A stretch of DNA of 64,000 bases, from assembly GCA_013152205.1 (NCBI GenBank), contig JAADGV010000054.1, positions 149,040 to 213,039 of the forward strand, in the 5' to 3' direction. Shown here in pieces: positions 63,202 to 64,000 of the stretch (the first letter of the stretch is position 1; each line of letters begins with the position of its first letter). A model generated the notes under the pieces. It was not told the origin of the DNA. It did not search any database and saw nothing but the letters and a program-made list of their open reading frames with translations. Both the position numbers and the translations under genes were made by a program. The DNA is from Planctomycetota bacterium (GTDB lineage Bacteria; Planctomycetota; Planctomycetia; Pirellulales; Lacipirellulaceae).

Positions 63202-63274
63202 GGGGGATTAGCTCAGTTGGGAGAGCATTTGGCTGGCAGCCAAAAGGTCACCGGTTCGAGCCCGGTATCCTCCA
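63202..63274 (+). tRNA. tRNA-Ala, anticodon GGC
   Basis: 73 bases fold as a full cloverleaf: acceptor GGGGGAT/ATCCTCC, D arm GCTC/GAGC, anticodon stem TTTGG/CCAAA with loop CTGGCAG (anticodon GGC), T arm ACCGG/CCGGT. The third pair is G-U (G3:U70), the identity element of tRNA-Ala. CCA is not encoded. An integrase remnant follows, as is common for tRNA attachment sites. Confidence 0.96.
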
Positions 63275-63312
63275 CTACTCCTAAGTCATTGCCGAATAAG
63301 AGTTTCTGTTAC

Positions 63313-63329
63313 CTGCCGATGGTCGGCAG
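63313..63329. repeat. Small hairpin after the tRNA
   Basis: CTGCCGA-TGG-TCGGCAG, a perfect 7-base stem. It could be a tRNA terminator lacking a T-run or part of an integration site. Confidence 0.45.
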
Positions 63330-63346
63330 TGCGGCGTTTCCCGAGT

Positions 63347-63374
63347 GAATAAACCGGTAATTACCGGTTTATTC
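63347..63374. repeat. 28-base perfect palindrome between tRNA and integrase
   Basis: The sequence GAATAAACCGGTAA followed by its exact reverse complement, with no spacer. It lies 29 bases before the integrase ATG and may be an operator or recombinase arm site. Confidence 0.7.
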
Positions 63375-63402
63375 GCACGAATCCAGGGAAAACACCGTAT
63401 CA

Positions 63403-63886
63403 TGGCACGTTCCACCGGCCAATCTATTCCGAAGTACCGCAAGCGGTTTGCACAATTGCGTGCAGGGATTACTACCTTGGCCCCCACAATTCCAAGGCCA
63501 GCAAGATCGAATATGATCGGCTGATTTTGGAATGGCTAGTAGCTGGTAGGCCCAATGCGACTATCGAAGACACTGAGCTATCCGTCAACGAACTGATTGC
63601 TCGATTCTGGAAGCAAGCTCAGAAACGGTATCGCAAGAATGGAAAACCGACTAGTGAATTGCATTTGATCCAATTGGTGATGCGACATGTGCGTAAACTT
63701 TATGGCTGCAGGCCTGTCTCTGAGTTTGGTCCTCTCGCACTGAAAGCAGTTCGGTTGAAGCTGATTGAAAAAGATTGGGCACGTAAGACGATCAATGATG
63801 CAACGAAAAGAATTGTGAGGATGTTCCGCTGGGGAGTAGCAGAACAACTTGTCGAATCCAATATTCTAGATGAGGTGGTCCTGAAT
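63403..63886 (+). pseudogene. Tyrosine integrase remnant: frameshifted N-terminus, C-terminus cut by an IS
   Basis: An ATG at 63403 begins MARSTGQSIPKYRK, the opening of a planctomycete phage-type integrase family as I remember it. The continuation AVCTIACRDYYLGPHNSKAS is in a different frame starting about 63443, so bases were lost near 63440. The second frame runs on through the SAM-like core-binding domain (LSVNELIARFWKQAQKRY, WARKTINDATKRIVRMFRW). It stops at a TGA (63887-63889) that appears to belong to the end of an inserted IS. The catalytic domain with Arg, His and Tyr is missing, so it cannot act. Confidence 0.75.
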
Positions 63887-64000
63887 TGACGGACAGGCGA
63901 TTCTCTTAGTTTGGTGGCTGGTTGAGGTTTTCGAATTGGGTGGGTGTGAGATATCCGAGGGCGGAGTGTTTTCTTTCGAGATTGTAGTAGGCGAGGTAGG
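63887..64000 (-). mobile_element. IS3-family insertion sequence, one end, running off the window
   Basis: On the minus strand the frame from the right edge to the TAA at 63906-63908 reads YLAYYNLERKHSALGY and then LTPTQFENLNQPPN. This is the C-terminal end of an IS3-type (OrfB, rve) transposase. The element's end sequence starts at about 63887 (TGACGGACAGG). The other end and the target duplication lie outside the window. Confidence 0.8.

Overview
The window looks like a chromosome segment of a planctomycete of the order Pirellulales. The evidence is two PEP-CTERM proteins (one also with dockerin-like calcium loops), a DUF1559 pseudopilin-like protein, a PVC-type CxxCH haem protein with HEAT-like repeats, Tat-exported Gfo/Idh/MocA oxidoreductases and amidohydrolases, a sulfatase, and many intergenic inverted repeats of the sort seen in these genomes. 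The placement is inferred from gene families only; no rRNA is present.

Layout. 1-9.2 kb: the 3' part of a very large exported protein, a PEP-CTERM/dockerin protein, a TlpA-like thioredoxin, then a 770-base gap holding three tandem copies of a conserved box followed by a long hairpin and a T-run, then a second PEP-CTERM protein. 9.4-17.1 kb: a catabolic group (DUF6807 protein, oxidoreductase, class V aminotransferase, sodium:solute symporter with a 53-residue membrane partner, Tat-exported amidohydrolase, Tat-exported oxidoreductase), then a sulfatase on the minus strand. 19.4-32.0 kb: a complete Tad/Flp pilus locus (pilin, 36-residue protein, prepilin peptidase, CpaB, CpaC secretin, CpaE/TadZ, CpaF/TadA ATPase, TadB, TadC, a secreted protein, a TPR lipoprotein). 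The pilin leader carries a recognisable c-di-GMP-I (GEMM-I) riboswitch. 32.2-37.3 kb: ispD, then a repeat-rich pocket with small orphan genes, one apparently without a start codon. 37.3-45.4 kb: FAD-dependent oxidoreductase, PVC CxxCH protein, release-factor-like GGQ protein, HAD phosphatase, MOSC protein. 45.6-52.1 kb: a DevBCA-type ABC exporter (membrane-fusion lipoprotein, two FtsX-like permeases, an ATPase fused to a cyclic-nucleotide-binding domain) convergent with a TolC-like lipoprotein. 52.6-55.6 kb: small membrane protein, tyrS, DUF1559 protein. 56.1-59.5 kb: the three enzymes of reductive pyrimidine breakdown. 59.8-63.1 kb: HD-GYP protein, HD-domain protein, flippase-like membrane protein. 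63.2 kb to the end: tRNA-Ala(GGC) followed by a frameshifted integrase cut by an IS3-family element.

How the parts connect. The riboswitch ties the Tad pilus to c-di-GMP, and an HD-GYP protein in the same window could degrade that messenger (inference). The exporter has every layer of a tripartite pump plus a possible nucleotide sensor on its ATPase. The three-hairpin array before the second PEP-CTERM gene is the least explained structure and the best candidate for something undescribed. Several short mobile-looking repeats recur: two elements of about 380 bases with shared terminal inverted repeats, a 345-base element with 19-base perfect ends, four copies of a REP-like hairpin, and a 70-base repeat present in opposite orientations 35 kb apart.
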